Origin: Streptomyces sp. MUM 178J | GTDB taxonomy: Bacteria; Actinomycetota; Actinomycetes; Streptomycetales; Streptomycetaceae | DNA: 64,000 bases | Reading direction: 5' to 3' | Assembly (NCBI RefSeq): GCF_022414575.1 | Contig: NZ_JADWYQ010000016.1 | Span: 57,689-121,688 of the forward strand | Part shown: in pieces, positions 32,775 through 42,647 of the stretch | Position numbering within the stretch: position 1 is the first letter of the stretch | Layout: every line of letters begins with the position of its first letter | Translations under genes and position numbers: made by a program | Notes under the pieces: generated by a model | The model's input: only the letters and a program-made list of their open reading frames with translations | Database searches by the model: none | Told to the model about the DNA's origin: nothing

Positions 32775-34289
32775 ATGGGCAACCGCTTCCAGGCACAGGA
32801 CCGCTTCGCGGACGGCGCGCAGTACATCGCCGGCCGGCTCAGCCCCGGGACCTCGGGGCGTACCCAGGACGTGGTCGATCCGGCCACCGGGCAGACCGTC
32901 CACACCTACGAACTCGCAGGACCCGGGGACGTCGACGCGGCGGTCGCCGCCGCACGCGAGGCGTTGCCGGGCTGGGCCGGGGCCACTCCCGGTGAGCGCT
33001 CCGACGCGATGCACCGCTTCGCCTCCGTGCTCGCCGGGCAGGCGGACGAACTGGCGCGCGCCGAGTCCCTGCAGTGCGGCAAGCCCATCAAGCTGACGAC
33101 GGAGTTCGACGTGCCCGGCACCGTCGACAACACGGCCTTCTTCGCGGGCGCGGCCCGTCTGCTCCAGGGCCAGTCGGCGGGCGAGTACAGCGGCGACCAC
33201 ACCTCGTACGTACGCCGGGAGCCGATCGGCGTGGTCGGCTCCATCGCCCCCTGGAACTATCCGCTCCAGATGGCCGCCTGGAAGGTCCTCCCGGCCATCG
33301 CCGCAGGCAACACGATCGTCCTCAAGCCCGCCGAGATCACCCCGTTCACCTCCCTGATGTTCGCCGCCGCCGCTGCCGAGGCCGGCATCCCCGACGGCGT
33401 CGTGAACGTCGTGAGCGGCGCGGGCCGGGACGCGGGCGAACGTCTGGCGGGCCACCCGGACGTGGCCATGACGTCCTTCACCGGCTCCACCGCCGTCGGC
33501 AAGCGCGTCGCGGAACTCGCCGTCGCCACCGTCAAACGCCTCCACCTGGAACTCGGCGGCAAGGCCCCCTTCGTCGTCTTCGACGACGCGGACCTGGAAG
33601 CCGCCGTGCACGGCGCCGTCGCAGGGGCGCTGATCAACACCGGTCAGGACTGCACCGCCGCCACCCGCGCCTACGTCCAGCGGCCGCTGTACGACGCGTT
33701 CGTCTCCGGGGTCGCCGACCTGATGGCGACCGTGCGCCTGGGCGACCCCTTCGACCCCGTCACCGACCTCGGCCCGCTGGTCTCCCACGCCCAGCGCGAC
33801 CGGGTGGCCGGCTTCGTCGAACGCGCCCGCGGTTATGCGACCGTCGTCACCGGCGGGGAAGCGCCTCAGGGCGAGCTGAAGAGCGGCGCGTACTACCGGC
33901 CCACCCTGATCACCGGAGCCGCGCAGACCAGCGAGGCCGTCCAGTCGGAGATCTTCGGCCCCGTCCTCGTCGTCCTGCCCTTCGACACCGACGACGAGGG
34001 CATCGCACTCGCCAACGACACCCCGTACGGCCTGGCCGCCTCCGCCTGGAGCCGGGACGTCTTCCGCGCCAACCGCGCCACCCGCGAGATCAAGGCGGGT
34101 TGCGTCTGGATCAACGACCACATCCCGATCATCAGCGAGATGCCGCACGGCGGATACCGCGCATCGGGCTTCGGCAAGGACATGTCGACCTACTCCTTCG
34201 AAGAGTACACGCAGGTCAAACATGTGATGTTCGACAACACCGCGGTCGCCGCGAAGGAGTGGCACCGCACGGTATTCGGGGACAGGTAG
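32775..34289 (+). CDS. aldehyde dehydrogenase of the polyamine operon
   Basis: 504 residues from ATG 32775, with GGAGAG upstream. ALDH motifs: APWNYPLQMA (Asn), HLELGGKAP (Glu), Cys293 in INTGQDCTAATR, EIFGPV. It is a paralogue of the dehydrogenase at 26257, sharing the GQDCTA site and ISEMPHGGYRASGFGKDMS. It probably oxidises 4-aminobutyraldehyde or a gamma-glutamyl derivative produced by polyamine oxidation. First gene of an operon with the potDABC-like importer and an FAD oxidase, downstream of the inverted repeat at 32671. Confidence 0.88.
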   Translation: MGNRFQAQDRFADGAQYIAGRLSPGTSGRTQDVVDPATGQTVHTYELAGPGDVDAAVAAAREALPGWAGATPGERSDAMHRFASVLAGQADELARAESLQCGKPIKLTTEFDVPGTVDNTAFFAGAARLLQGQSAGEYSGDHTSYVRREPIGVVGSIAPWNYPLQMAAWKVLPAIAAGNTIVLKPAEITPFTSLMFAAAAAEAGIPDGVVNVVSGAGRDAGERLAGHPDVAMTSFTGSTAVGKRVAELAVATVKRLHLELGGKAPFVVFDDADLEAAVHGAVAGALINTGQDCTAATRAYVQRPLYDAFVSGVADLMATVRLGDPFDPVTDLGPLVSHAQRDRVAGFVERARGYATVVTGGEAPQGELKSGAYYRPTLITGAAQTSEAVQSEIFGPVLVVLPFDTDDEGIALANDTPYGLAASAWSRDVFRANRATREIKAGCVWINDHIPIISEMPHGGYRASGFGKDMSTYSFEEYTQVKHVMFDNTAVAAKEWHRTVFGDR

Positions 34290-34358
34290 GACCGACGAAC
34301 GCCGGCCGCCGACCACGGCCACCCTCCCACCACGGCACATCCCGAAAGGGCACAGCGC

Positions 34359-35618
34359 ATGGAACAGTACGAGCCGGAGCCCTACGGCCCCCTGTCCCGG
34401 GCCCAGCTGGCCGCGACACGACGCAGCCTGGCCCGCAGCCAAGGACGCGGCCTCACCCGCCGCTCGATGCTGCGCGCCTCCGGCGTCGGCGCGCTCACCG
34501 TCGGCGGCTTCGCCGCCCTGAGCGCCTGCGGCATCCCGCCCGCCAAACGCTCGGGCGACGCGGGCGCCGCCGACGACCACTCGGCAGAGGAGAAGCGGCT
34601 CAACTTCTCCAACTGGACCCAGTACATCGACATCAGTGACGACGAGAAGCACCGTCCCTCGCTGGAGGCGTTCACCAAGCGCAGCGGGATCAAGGTCAAG
34701 TACACCGAGGACATCAACGACAACGTCGAGTTCTTCGGCAAGATCCAGCCCCAGCTCGCCGCCGGCCAGGACACCGGCCGCGATCTGATCTGCGTCACCG
34801 ACTGGCTCGCAGCCCGGATGATCCGCCTCGGCTGGGCGCAGAAGCTCGACCCGGCGAACCTCCCGCACGCCTACGCCAACCTCAGCCCGCAGTTCCGCGC
34901 GCCCGACTGGGACCCCGGCCGCGCCTACACCTACCCCTGGACCGGCATCTCCACCGTCATCGCCTACAACGCCAAGGCCACCGGCGGCCGCGAGATCACC
35001 TCGGTGTCCCAGCTGCTGGACGACCCGGCGCTCAAGGGCCGCGTCGCCTTCCTGTCCGAGATGCGCGACACCGTCGGCATGACCCTCCTCGACATGGGCA
35101 AGGACCCGGCCACGGTCACGGACGACGACTTCGGCGCGGCCGTCGCCCGCCTCCAGAAGGCCGTCGACCGTCGGCAGATCCGCCGCTTCACCGGCAACGA
35201 CTACACCTCGGACCTCAACAAGGGCGACATCGCCGCCTGTCTGGCCTGGGCGGGCGATTTGATCCAGCTCCAGGTCGACAACCCGGACATCCGGTTCGCC
35301 ATCCCGGACGCCGGCTATATGACCTCCACCGACAACCTCCTGGTCCCGGCGCAGGCGCGGCACAAGGCCAACGCCGAGAAGCTGATCGACTACTACTACG
35401 AGCCGCCGATCGCCGCCCAGCTCGCCGCATACATCAACTACGTCTGCCCCGTCGCAGGCGTGCGCGAGGAACTGGCGAAGATCGACGACTCGCTGGCGTC
35501 CAACACCCTGATCCTCCCGGACGAGGCCATGGCGGCGAAGTCGAACGCCTTCCGCTCCCTCGCCACCGAGGAAGAGACGGCGTACGAGGAGAAGTTCGCC
35601 GCTCTCATCGGCGCCTGA
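34359..35618 (+). CDS. potD: spermidine/putrescine-type ABC transporter substrate-binding lipoprotein
   Basis: 419 residues. A 30-residue cytoplasmic lead is followed by a twin-arginine motif (LTRRSMLRAS, RR at about 34-35) and lipobox LSAC (Cys57), so it looks like a Tat-exported lipoprotein. PotD-like core: LNFSNWTQYIDISD, VKYTEDINDNVEFFGKIQ, DLICVTDWLAARMI, YPWTGISTVIAYN, DYTSDLNKGDIAACLAWAGD, FAIPDAGYMTSTDNLLVP. The Trp and acidic residues of the polyamine pocket appear kept. Ligand inferred from family and neighbours. Confidence 0.9.
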   Translation: MEQYEPEPYGPLSRAQLAATRRSLARSQGRGLTRRSMLRASGVGALTVGGFAALSACGIPPAKRSGDAGAADDHSAEEKRLNFSNWTQYIDISDDEKHRPSLEAFTKRSGIKVKYTEDINDNVEFFGKIQPQLAAGQDTGRDLICVTDWLAARMIRLGWAQKLDPANLPHAYANLSPQFRAPDWDPGRAYTYPWTGISTVIAYNAKATGGREITSVSQLLDDPALKGRVAFLSEMRDTVGMTLLDMGKDPATVTDDDFGAAVARLQKAVDRRQIRRFTGNDYTSDLNKGDIAACLAWAGDLIQLQVDNPDIRFAIPDAGYMTSTDNLLVPAQARHKANAEKLIDYYYEPPIAAQLAAYINYVCPVAGVREELAKIDDSLASNTLILPDEAMAAKSNAFRSLATEEETAYEEKFAALIGA

Positions 35619-35664
35619 CCGGCCCGCCCGCCCCCGCCCCCCGACACCACTGGGACCGCGACCC

Positions 35665-36831
35665 ATGACACAGAAGTCCACAGGCGGCGACGTCCGCCTC
35701 TCCGGGATCAGCAAGACCTACGGCTCCTTCACCGCCGTCCACCCCCTCGATCTGACCGTGCCCCAGGGCTCCTTCTTCGCCCTGCTCGGCGCATCCGGCT
35801 GCGGCAAGACCACTACCCTGCGCATGATCGCCGGACTGGAGGACCCCACGACGGGAACGGTGTTCCTCGGCGACCGCGATGTCACCGAGCTCCCCCCGTA
35901 CAAGCGCCCCGTCAACACCGTCTTCCAGTCGTACGCGCTCTTCCCGCACCTCGACATCTACGAGAACGTCGCCTTCGGGCTGCGCAGACGCGGCATAAAA
36001 TCCGTGAAGAAGCAGGTCGGCGAGATGCTCGACCTGGTGCAGCTCGGTGACTTCGCACGCCGCAAGCCGCACCAGCTCTCCGGCGGCCAGCAGCAGCGCG
36101 TCGCCGTCGCCCGCGCCCTGATCAACCACCCGCAGGTGCTGCTCCTCGACGAGCCGCTCGGCGCCCTCGACCTCAAGCTGCGCCGACAGATGCAGCTGGA
36201 ACTCAAGCGCATCCAGACCGAGGTCGGCATCACCTTCATCCATGTCACCCACGACCAGGAAGAGGCCATGACCATGGCCGACACGGTCGCGGTGATGAAC
36301 GCCGGCCGGGTGGAACAGCTCGGCGCGCCCGCCGAGCTCTACGAGCACCCCCGCTCCACCTTCGTCGCCAACTTCCTCGGCACCTCCAACCTCATCGAGG
36401 CGGAGGTCGTCGAGTCCGGCGGCACGGGCCCCGGCGCGGAGATCGCCGTCACCGCGGGCGGCGGCAAGCTGCGGCTGCCCGCCGGACGCTCCTCGGCCGG
36501 GGGCGGCAGCGTCGGCAGCAAGCTCCTCGTCGGCGTCCGCCCGGAGAAGATCTCCCTTGCGCTCGCCGAGGAAGCCGGGTCCGTCCCCGACGGCCGCAAC
36601 ACCGTCACCGGCCGGATCGCCGCCTCGTCCTTCATCGGCGTCTCCACCCAGTACGTCGTCGACTCCCCGGTCGGCCAGGGCCTCGAGGTGTACGTCCAGA
36701 ACACCGAGCACCGCGACGGACTGGCCCCCGGCGCCGACGTCGTCCTGCACTGGAACCCCGACCACACCTTCGGCCTGGACGCGGCCCAGGACCGCACCGC
36801 GGGCACCGAAAAGGTGGAGGACGCCACATGA
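35665..36831 (+). CDS. potA: polyamine ABC transporter ATP-binding protein
   Basis: 388 residues. ABC ATPase with Walker [15 protein letters not shown]-loop [12 protein letters not shown], signature [15 protein letters not shown], Walker [16 protein letters not shown] and switch His [10 protein letters not shown]. The C-terminal TOBE region covers about 240-380 ([13 protein letters not shown]). The Gly-Gly-Asp spacing matches PotA/CysA. It follows potD by 46 bp and overlaps potB by 4 bp. Confidence 0.92.
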   Translation: MTQKSTGGDVRLSGISKTYGSFTAVHPLDLTVPQGSFFALLGASGCGKTTTLRMIAGLEDPTTGTVFLGDRDVTELPPYKRPVNTVFQSYALFPHLDIYENVAFGLRRRGIKSVKKQVGEMLDLVQLGDFARRKPHQLSGGQQQRVAVARALINHPQVLLLDEPLGALDLKLRRQMQLELKRIQTEVGITFIHVTHDQEEAMTMADTVAVMNAGRVEQLGAPAELYEHPRSTFVANFLGTSNLIEAEVVESGGTGPGAEIAVTAGGGKLRLPAGRSSAGGGSVGSKLLVGVRPEKISLALAEEAGSVPDGRNTVTGRIAASSFIGVSTQYVVDSPVGQGLEVYVQNTEHRDGLAPGADVVLHWNPDHTFGLDAAQDRTAGTEKVEDAT

Positions 36832-37775
36832 GCACCTCCACCCTCACCGAAGCACCGCCGCCCGTACCCCAGCCGCAGAGCCCCGAGCAGCCCGTCCGGC
36901 GCACGGTCCCCACGCGCCGCAGGCTCGTCCCGTATCTGCTGTTGCTCCCCGGCATCCTGTGGCTGGTGGTCTTCTTCGCGCTGCCGCTGGTCTACCAGGC
37001 CTCCACATCCGTCCAGACCGGCTCCCTCGAAGAAGGCTTCGAGGTCACCTGGCACTTCCAGACGTACTGGGAGGCGCTGCAGGAGTACTACCCGCAGTTC
37101 ATCCGCTCCCTGCTGTACGCGGGCACCGCCACCGTCCTGTGTCTGCTGCTCGGCTACCCGCTGGCGTATCTGATCGCCTTCAAAGCCGGACGCTGGCGCA
37201 ATCTGCTGCTCGTGCTCGTCATCGCGCCCTTCTTCACCAGCTTCCTCATCCGCACCCTGGCCTGGAAGACGATCCTCGCCGACGGCGGCGCGGTCGTCGG
37301 CGCGCTCGACGCCCTGCACGTCCTGGACGTCACCAACTGGCTCGGCTGGACCGAGGGCAACCGGGTCCTCGCCACCCCCATGGCCGTCGTCACCGGTCTG
37401 ACGTACAACTTCCTGCCCTTTATGATCCTGCCGCTCTACACCTCGCTGGAGCGCATCGACGGCAAACTGCACGAGGCCGCGAAGGACCTGTACGCCTCCC
37501 CGGCCACCACCTTCCGGAAGGTGACGTTCCCGCTGTCCATGCCGGGCGTCGTCTCCGGCACGCTGCTCACCTTCATCCCGGCCAGCGGCGACTACGTCAA
37601 CGCCGAACTCCTCGGCTCCACCGACACCAAGATGGTCGGCAACGTCATCCAGTCGCAGTTCCTCAGAGTCCTCGACTATCCGACAGCCGCCGCACTCTCC
37701 TTCATCCTCATGGCGATCGTGCTGCTCATGGTCACCGTCTACATCCGCCGGTCGGGAACGGAGGACCTGCTCTGA
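36828..37775 (+). CDS. potB: polyamine ABC transporter permease (PotB-like)
   Basis: 315 residues. A Pro-rich N-terminus of about 35 residues precedes six membrane segments; the first is LVPYLLLLPGILWLVVFFAL. The EAA loop HEAAKDLYASPATTFRKVTF is clear and binds PotA. LTFIPASGDYVNAELLGSTD is conserved in PotB. It starts at the ATGA overlap with potA and ends in a TGATG overlap with potC, so the two permeases are translationally coupled. Confidence 0.91.
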   Translation: MSTSTLTEAPPPVPQPQSPEQPVRRTVPTRRRLVPYLLLLPGILWLVVFFALPLVYQASTSVQTGSLEEGFEVTWHFQTYWEALQEYYPQFIRSLLYAGTATVLCLLLGYPLAYLIAFKAGRWRNLLLVLVIAPFFTSFLIRTLAWKTILADGGAVVGALDALHVLDVTNWLGWTEGNRVLATPMAVVTGLTYNFLPFMILPLYTSLERIDGKLHEAAKDLYASPATTFRKVTFPLSMPGVVSGTLLTFIPASGDYVNAELLGSTDTKMVGNVIQSQFLRVLDYPTAAALSFILMAIVLLMVTVYIRRSGTEDLL

Positions 37776-38587
37776 TGGCCGCACCGCTGAAGTGGCTCAG
37801 GCGCAATCTCGTCGTCGTCGCGGGCTTGCTCACCCTCGCCTATCTGATCATGCCGAACATCGTCGTGCTGGTGTTCTCCTTCAACAAGCCGCGCGGCCGG
37901 TTCAACTACGCCTGGCAGGAGTTCTCCCTCGACGCCTGGAAGGACCCGTGCGGCGTCGCCGACATGTGCGGCTCGCTCGCCCTCTCCCTCCAGATCGCCG
38001 GCTGGGCCACGCTCGTCGCCACCGTGCTGGGCACCCTCATCGCCTTCGCCCTGGTCCGCTACCGCTTCCGGGCGCGCGGCGCGATCAACTCGCTGATCTT
38101 CCTGCCGATGGCGATGCCCGAGGTCGTGATGGCCGCCTCGCTGCTCACTCTCTTCCTCAACATGGGCGCGCAGCTCGGCTTCTACACCGTCCTCATAGCC
38201 CACATCATGTTCTGCCTCAGCTTCGTCGTCGTCGCCGTCAAGGCGCGGGTGATGTCCATGGACCCGCGCCTCGAGGAGGCCGCCCGGGATCTGTACGCGG
38301 GCCCGGTGCAGACCTTCCTGCGCGTCACCCTGCCGATCGCCGCGCCCGGCATCGCGGCGGGCGCGATGCTCGCCTTCGCGCTCTCCTTCGACGACTTCAT
38401 CATCACCAACTTCAACGCGGGCTCCACCGTGACCTTCCCGATGTTCGTCTGGGGATCGGCGCAGAGGGGCACGCCCGTGGAGATCAACGTCATCGGCACG
38501 GCGATGTTCGCCGTGGCCGTCCTGGTCGTGGTCGCCGGCCAGCTGATCAGCGGCCGGCGACAGCGCGCCGCGGCGCAACAACCCTGA
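37775..38587 (+). CDS. potC: polyamine ABC transporter permease (PotC-like)
   Basis: 270 residues from ATG 37775. Six membrane segments; the first is NLVVVAGLLTLAYLIMPNIV. The EAA loop EEAARDLYAGPVQTFLRVTL is followed by LAFALSFDDFIITNFNAGST, highly typical of PotC. It forms the channel with PotB. The FAD oxidase gene starts 25 bp downstream, so it probably belongs to the same operon. Confidence 0.92.
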   Translation: MAAPLKWLRRNLVVVAGLLTLAYLIMPNIVVLVFSFNKPRGRFNYAWQEFSLDAWKDPCGVADMCGSLALSLQIAGWATLVATVLGTLIAFALVRYRFRARGAINSLIFLPMAMPEVVMAASLLTLFLNMGAQLGFYTVLIAHIMFCLSFVVVAVKARVMSMDPRLEEAARDLYAGPVQTFLRVTLPIAAPGIAAGAMLAFALSFDDFIITNFNAGSTVTFPMFVWGSAQRGTPVEINVIGTAMFAVAVLVVVAGQLISGRRQRAAAQQP

Positions 38588-38612
38588 GCACACTCCGAAG
38601 GAGCTGGAAACC

Positions 38613-40028
38613 ATGGCCCCAGCTGCCATGCGTCTCGCTGCACAGTCACTCTCCGACGCCCAGCCCGTCCCCTTCTGGCTGGACGACCCCGCGAAGCCCG
38701 GCGCCCTGCCTGCCCTCGCCGGGGACGAACACTGCGACCTACTGGTCGTCGGCGGCGGCTACAGCGGTCTGTGGACCGCGCTGCTCGCCAAGGAACGCGC
38801 CCCGGAAAGGGACGTCGTCCTGATCGAGGCTCATGAGGCGGGCTGGGCCGCCTCGGGCCGCAACGGCGGCTTCTGCGCCGCCTCCCTCACCCACGGCTTC
38901 GCCAACGGCCTGGCCCGCTGGCCGGACGAGCTGGCTGCCCTGGAGGAGCTCGGCGCCCGCAACCTCGATGCCATCGAGGCGGCGGTCGCCGCGTACTCCA
39001 TCGACTGCGACTTCGAACGCACCGGCGAGATCGACGTGGCCACCGAGCCGTACCAGCTCGACGAACTGCGCGAGACATACGAGGAGGCGACCCGCCTCGG
39101 CCTCACCGGCTACGAGCTGCTGGACCGGGACCGGGTGCGCGCCGAGGTCGGCTCCCCGACCTTCCTCGGCGGGCTGTGGGACCGGCGCGGGGTCGCCATG
39201 CTCCACCCGGCCAGGCTGGCCTGGGGACTCAAGCGCGCCTGCGCGGAACTGGGCGTGCGGATCTACGAGAACACCCCCGGACTCAAGCTGTCGTCGAGCG
39301 CCGGCCGGGTGGACGTGCGCACCCCGTACGGCAGGGTCTTCGCCCGCCGGGTGGCGCTCGGCACCAACGTCTTCCCCTCGCTGGTCAGGCGGGTCCGGTC
39401 GTACACCGTCCCGGTCTACGACTACGCGCTGACAACCGAGCCGCTGACCGAGGAGCAGCTCGCCTCGGTCGGCTGGAAGAACCGCCAGGGCCTCAGCGAC
39501 ACCGCCAACCAGTTCCACTATTTCCGCATCACCGCCGACCACCGCATCCTGTGGGGCGGGTACGACGCCGTCTACCCCTACGGCGGCCGCGTCACCGCCG
39601 AGATGGACCACAGGCCCGAGACCTATCTGAAGCTCGCCGGGCAGTTCTTCGACTGCTTCCCGCAGCTGGAGGGCATCCGCTTCAGCCACGCCTGGGGCGG
39701 TGCCATCGACACCTGCTCCCGCTTCTCCGCCTTCTTCGGCACCGCACACGGCGGCAAGGTCGCCTACGCCGCCGGCTTCACGGGGCTCGGGGTGGGCGCG
39801 ACCCGGTTCGGCGCGGACGTGATGCTCGACCTGCTGTCGGGGGAGCGCACCGAACGCACCGAGCTGGAGATGGTGCGCACCAAGCCGCTGCCGTTCCCAC
39901 CCGAGCCGATCGCGTGGGCGGGCATCGGGCTGACCAAGTGGTCGCTGGCGCGGGCGGACGCGCACGGCGGCCGGCGGAACCTGTGGCTCAAGGCCATGGA
40001 CCGCCTCGGTCTGGGCTTCGACAGCTGA
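38613..40028 (+). CDS. FAD-dependent oxidoreductase, PuuB-like
   Basis: 471 residues. An N-terminal FAD-binding Rossmann motif (LLVVGGGYSGLWTALLAKE) and AGWAASGRNGGFC identify the DAO family containing PuuB (gamma-glutamylputrescine oxidase). The distal FAD-contacting region AAGFTGLGVGATRFGADVML is present. By position in a polyamine import operon it would oxidise putrescine, gamma-glutamylputrescine or a related amine to the aldehyde and peroxide. No PuuA-like glutamine synthetase is in the window, so the true substrate is open. Confidence 0.86.
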   Translation: MAPAAMRLAAQSLSDAQPVPFWLDDPAKPGALPALAGDEHCDLLVVGGGYSGLWTALLAKERAPERDVVLIEAHEAGWAASGRNGGFCAASLTHGFANGLARWPDELAALEELGARNLDAIEAAVAAYSIDCDFERTGEIDVATEPYQLDELRETYEEATRLGLTGYELLDRDRVRAEVGSPTFLGGLWDRRGVAMLHPARLAWGLKRACAELGVRIYENTPGLKLSSSAGRVDVRTPYGRVFARRVALGTNVFPSLVRRVRSYTVPVYDYALTTEPLTEEQLASVGWKNRQGLSDTANQFHYFRITADHRILWGGYDAVYPYGGRVTAEMDHRPETYLKLAGQFFDCFPQLEGIRFSHAWGGAIDTCSRFSAFFGTAHGGKVAYAAGFTGLGVGATRFGADVMLDLLSGERTERTELEMVRTKPLPFPPEPIAWAGIGLTKWSLARADAHGGRRNLWLKAMDRLGLGFDS

Positions 40029-40062
40029 CAGACGGCGACAGTCCGTTCCCATGTGACCCGGT

Positions 40063-40923
40063 TCACCGCCCGTCGGCAGCTGAACCCGCGTCATAGTCCG
40101 GGCCCGCCCTCTCCCTGTGCAGTACGCATGGCCACCGCAACACCGACCGCAACACCAGCAGCAGCACTCCGCACAGGCACAGGCTGCCGACCACGTCCAG
40201 CGGCCAGTGATAGCCGCGCAGCACCAGACCGACGCCCGTCGCCAGTGTCAGCATTCCGGCGATGGGCATCACCCACGGCCGCAGCCGGAGGCGCGAGTAA
40301 GGGGCAAGCAGCAGGGCCGCCGCACCGTACGCCACCGCCGCGGTGGCCGTATGCCCCGACGGGTACAAGCCCGTGCCGGGCTCCAGGGGCCCGGGGCGGG
40401 CGATCCACAGCTTGAGTGGAAGGACGAGGGCGGGCACGGCGGCCATGGCGAGGGCGGCGGCGAGCGCCCGCAGCCAGTCGCGGCCGCGCCATACGACGTA
40501 CACCGCCGCCGCGGTGAGGACGGGAACGGCGACCGTCGTACTGCCCAGATCGGCGAGGAGTTCCGTGACGGAGGCCGGGCCGTCCCCGAAGAGGGACCTG
40601 CCGAGGCGCTCGTCGGCCGAGCGCAGTGGCCCATGGGCGGCCACCTGCCAGGTGACCAGTGCGAAGAGGGCCGCACACCCGAGAAGGGGGAGAAGAGCGA
40701 GAAGCACCGGCTTCCCCGGAACAGGGGGGGTGGTTCCGGGGGAGCCGGCCCGACCGGTGCACCGCGCGCCCCGGGGGGTTTGGGGCGGGCGGCCGTCCGA
40801 TCGGTGAGGAGTTCCGGAACACGAGGCTCCGACGGTGTGCGCAAAGGCACCGCCAGGCCGGGGCTGGGGAGGCTCCGCCCTGGCATCGTCCGCAGTCCCC
40901 TGCGGACGGGGTGTTTCTCTCAT
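40063..40923 (-). CDS. PAP2 family phosphatase
   Basis: Type 2 phosphatidic acid phosphatase superfamily. After a Pro/Arg-rich N-terminus come about six membrane segments. Active-site motifs in order: KLWIARPGP, YPSGHTATAAVAYG (PSGH with the proton-donor His), and VLRGYHWPLDVVGS (catalytic His, D). It removes phosphate from a lipid or isoprenoid phosphate at the membrane. The start is uncertain: ATG 40923 gives 286 residues, but the fold begins near residue 70, so a downstream GTG is possible. It is convergent with the FAD oxidase, 34 bp apart. Confidence 0.8.
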   Translation of the reverse strand: MRETPRPQGTADDARAEPPQPRPGGAFAHTVGASCSGTPHRSDGRPPQTPRGARCTGRAGSPGTTPPVPGKPVLLALLPLLGCAALFALVTWQVAAHGPLRSADERLGRSLFGDGPASVTELLADLGSTTVAVPVLTAAAVYVVWRGRDWLRALAAALAMAAVPALVLPLKLWIARPGPLEPGTGLYPSGHTATAAVAYGAAALLLAPYSRLRLRPWVMPIAGMLTLATGVGLVLRGYHWPLDVVGSLCLCGVLLLVLRSVLRWPCVLHRERAGPDYDAGSAADGR

Positions 40924-41069
40924 CTGCGGAGACCGTACGTCAGCGGCCGGGGGACCGACAGCCGGATCGCCATCCCGCCATCGGCCCCCCACAGCTTCTT
41001 CACCAATCACCGGTGAGCGGTGCCGTATCCGACCGTTCCCGTCCGTAACCGACCGGAACAGTCGGAGTC

Positions 41070-42404
41070 TCAGATCCCGGCGAGGGCCTGCTCGATGACG
41101 TCCAGGCCCTCGTTCAGCAGGTCCTCGCCGATCACCAGCGGCGGCAGGAAGCGCAGCACATTGCCGTAGGTGCCGCAGGTGAGCACCAGCACGCCCTCCG
41201 CGTGGCACGCCTTGGCGAGCGCGGCGGCCACCTCGGGGGCGGGCTCCTTGGTGCCGCGGTCCTTCACCAGCTCGATCGCGATCATCGCGCCGCGCCCGCG
41301 GATGTCGCCGATCACGTCGAACTTCTCGGCCATGGCGGCGAGGCGGCCCTTCATGACCTCCTCGATCCGCTTGGCCTTGCCGTTGAGGTCGAGCTCCTCC
41401 ATGGTCTCGATCGCGCCCAGGGCGCCGGCGCAGGCCACCGGGTTGCCGCCGTAGGTGCCGCCGAGGCCGCCGGGGTGGGCGGCGTCCATGATCTCGGCGC
41501 GGCCGGTCACGGCGGCCAGCGGCAGACCGCCGGCGATGCCCTTGGCAGTGGTGATCAGGTCGGGCACGACGCCCTCGTCCTCGCAGGCGAACCACTGGCC
41601 GGTGCGGCAGAAGCCGGACTGGATCTCATCGGCGACGAACACGATGCCGTTGTCCCCGGCGAACCGCGCCAGGGCGGGCAGAAAGCCCTTCGCCGGCTCG
41701 ATGAAGCCGCCCTCGCCGAGGACCGGCTCGATCACGATGGCGGCCACATTCTCCGCGCCGACCTGCTTGTGGATCTGGTCGATCGCCTGGGCGGCGGCCT
41801 CCGGGCCGCAGTTCTCCGGTCCGGTCGGCCAGCGGTAGCCGTAGGCCACCGGCACCCGGTACACCTCGGGCGCGAACGGGCCAAAGCCATGCTTGTACGG
41901 CATGTTCTTCGAGGTCAGCGCCATCGTCAGATTGGTGCGTCCGTGGTAGCCGTGGTCAAACACCACCACGGCCTGCCGCTTGGTGTACGAGCGTGCGATC
42001 TTGACCGCGTTCTCCACGGCCTCCGCGCCCGAGTTGAACAGCGCGGACTTCTTCGCGTGGTCGCCGGGGGTCAGCTCGGCCAGCTTCTCGCAGACCTCCA
42101 CATAGCCCTCGTACGGCGTGACCATGAAACAGGTGTGGGTGAAATCGGCGAGCTGTGCGGACGCACGGCGTACCACGGCTTCGGCGGAGGCGCCGACGCT
42201 GGTCACGGCGATGCCGGAGCCGAAGTCGATCAGGCGGTTGCCGTCCACGTCCTCGACGACGCCGCCGCCGACGCGGGCGGTGAAGACGGGCAGCACGGAC
42301 CCCACACCACCGGCGACCGCGGCGGTACGGCGGGCCTGAAGCTCCTGGGACTTCGGGCCGGGGATGGCGGTGACGACGCGGCGCTCCTGCGGGATTGCGG
42401 TCAT
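41070..42404 (-). CDS. gabT: 4-aminobutyrate aminotransferase
   Basis: 444 residues from ATG 42404. Class III PLP aminotransferase: GSGIAVTSVGAS, VVFDHGYHGRTNLTMALT, IVIEPVLGEGGFI, FVADEIQSGFCRTGQWFAC and the PLP Lys in ITTAKGIAGGLPLAAVTGRA. It transfers the amino group of GABA to 2-oxoglutarate, giving succinic semialdehyde, which the dehydrogenase at 47978 would oxidise. Close to E. coli GabT in motif spacing. It is divergent from the ATPase at 42648. Confidence 0.92.
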   Translation of the reverse strand: MTAIPQERRVVTAIPGPKSQELQARRTAAVAGGVGSVLPVFTARVGGGVVEDVDGNRLIDFGSGIAVTSVGASAEAVVRRASAQLADFTHTCFMVTPYEGYVEVCEKLAELTPGDHAKKSALFNSGAEAVENAVKIARSYTKRQAVVVFDHGYHGRTNLTMALTSKNMPYKHGFGPFAPEVYRVPVAYGYRWPTGPENCGPEAAAQAIDQIHKQVGAENVAAIVIEPVLGEGGFIEPAKGFLPALARFAGDNGIVFVADEIQSGFCRTGQWFACEDEGVVPDLITTAKGIAGGLPLAAVTGRAEIMDAAHPGGLGGTYGGNPVACAGALGAIETMEELDLNGKAKRIEEVMKGRLAAMAEKFDVIGDIRGRGAMIAIELVKDRGTKEPAPEVAAALAKACHAEGVLVLTCGTYGNVLRFLPPLVIGEDLLNEGLDVIEQALAGI

Positions 42405-42647
42405 GAGGGGCTCCTGGGATCTTCCGGACGCATTGCTTCTGTCTCGCAGGCTAGGCGCGGGCGCATCGGCCGGGCATGCTCCGTTCGGGAGTGTTGGGCG
42501 CGTGCCCTTGTCCGCGGCGGAGTGTCACCCGAACGCCCGGGCCGCCGCAGGGCCGGGCCCGCGGCGGGGATCGGTGAACTCCCTCTGACGGGGCACTAGA
42601 TTGACGGGTGCACACGGCGGGCCTGGCTGGTCAGGGGGCAGCGGTTC

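Noticed and set aside
32745..35714. 989-codon open frame on the minus strand
   Set aside because: Antisense to the aldehyde dehydrogenase and potD genes, whose motifs are clear; composition is typical of a shadow frame.
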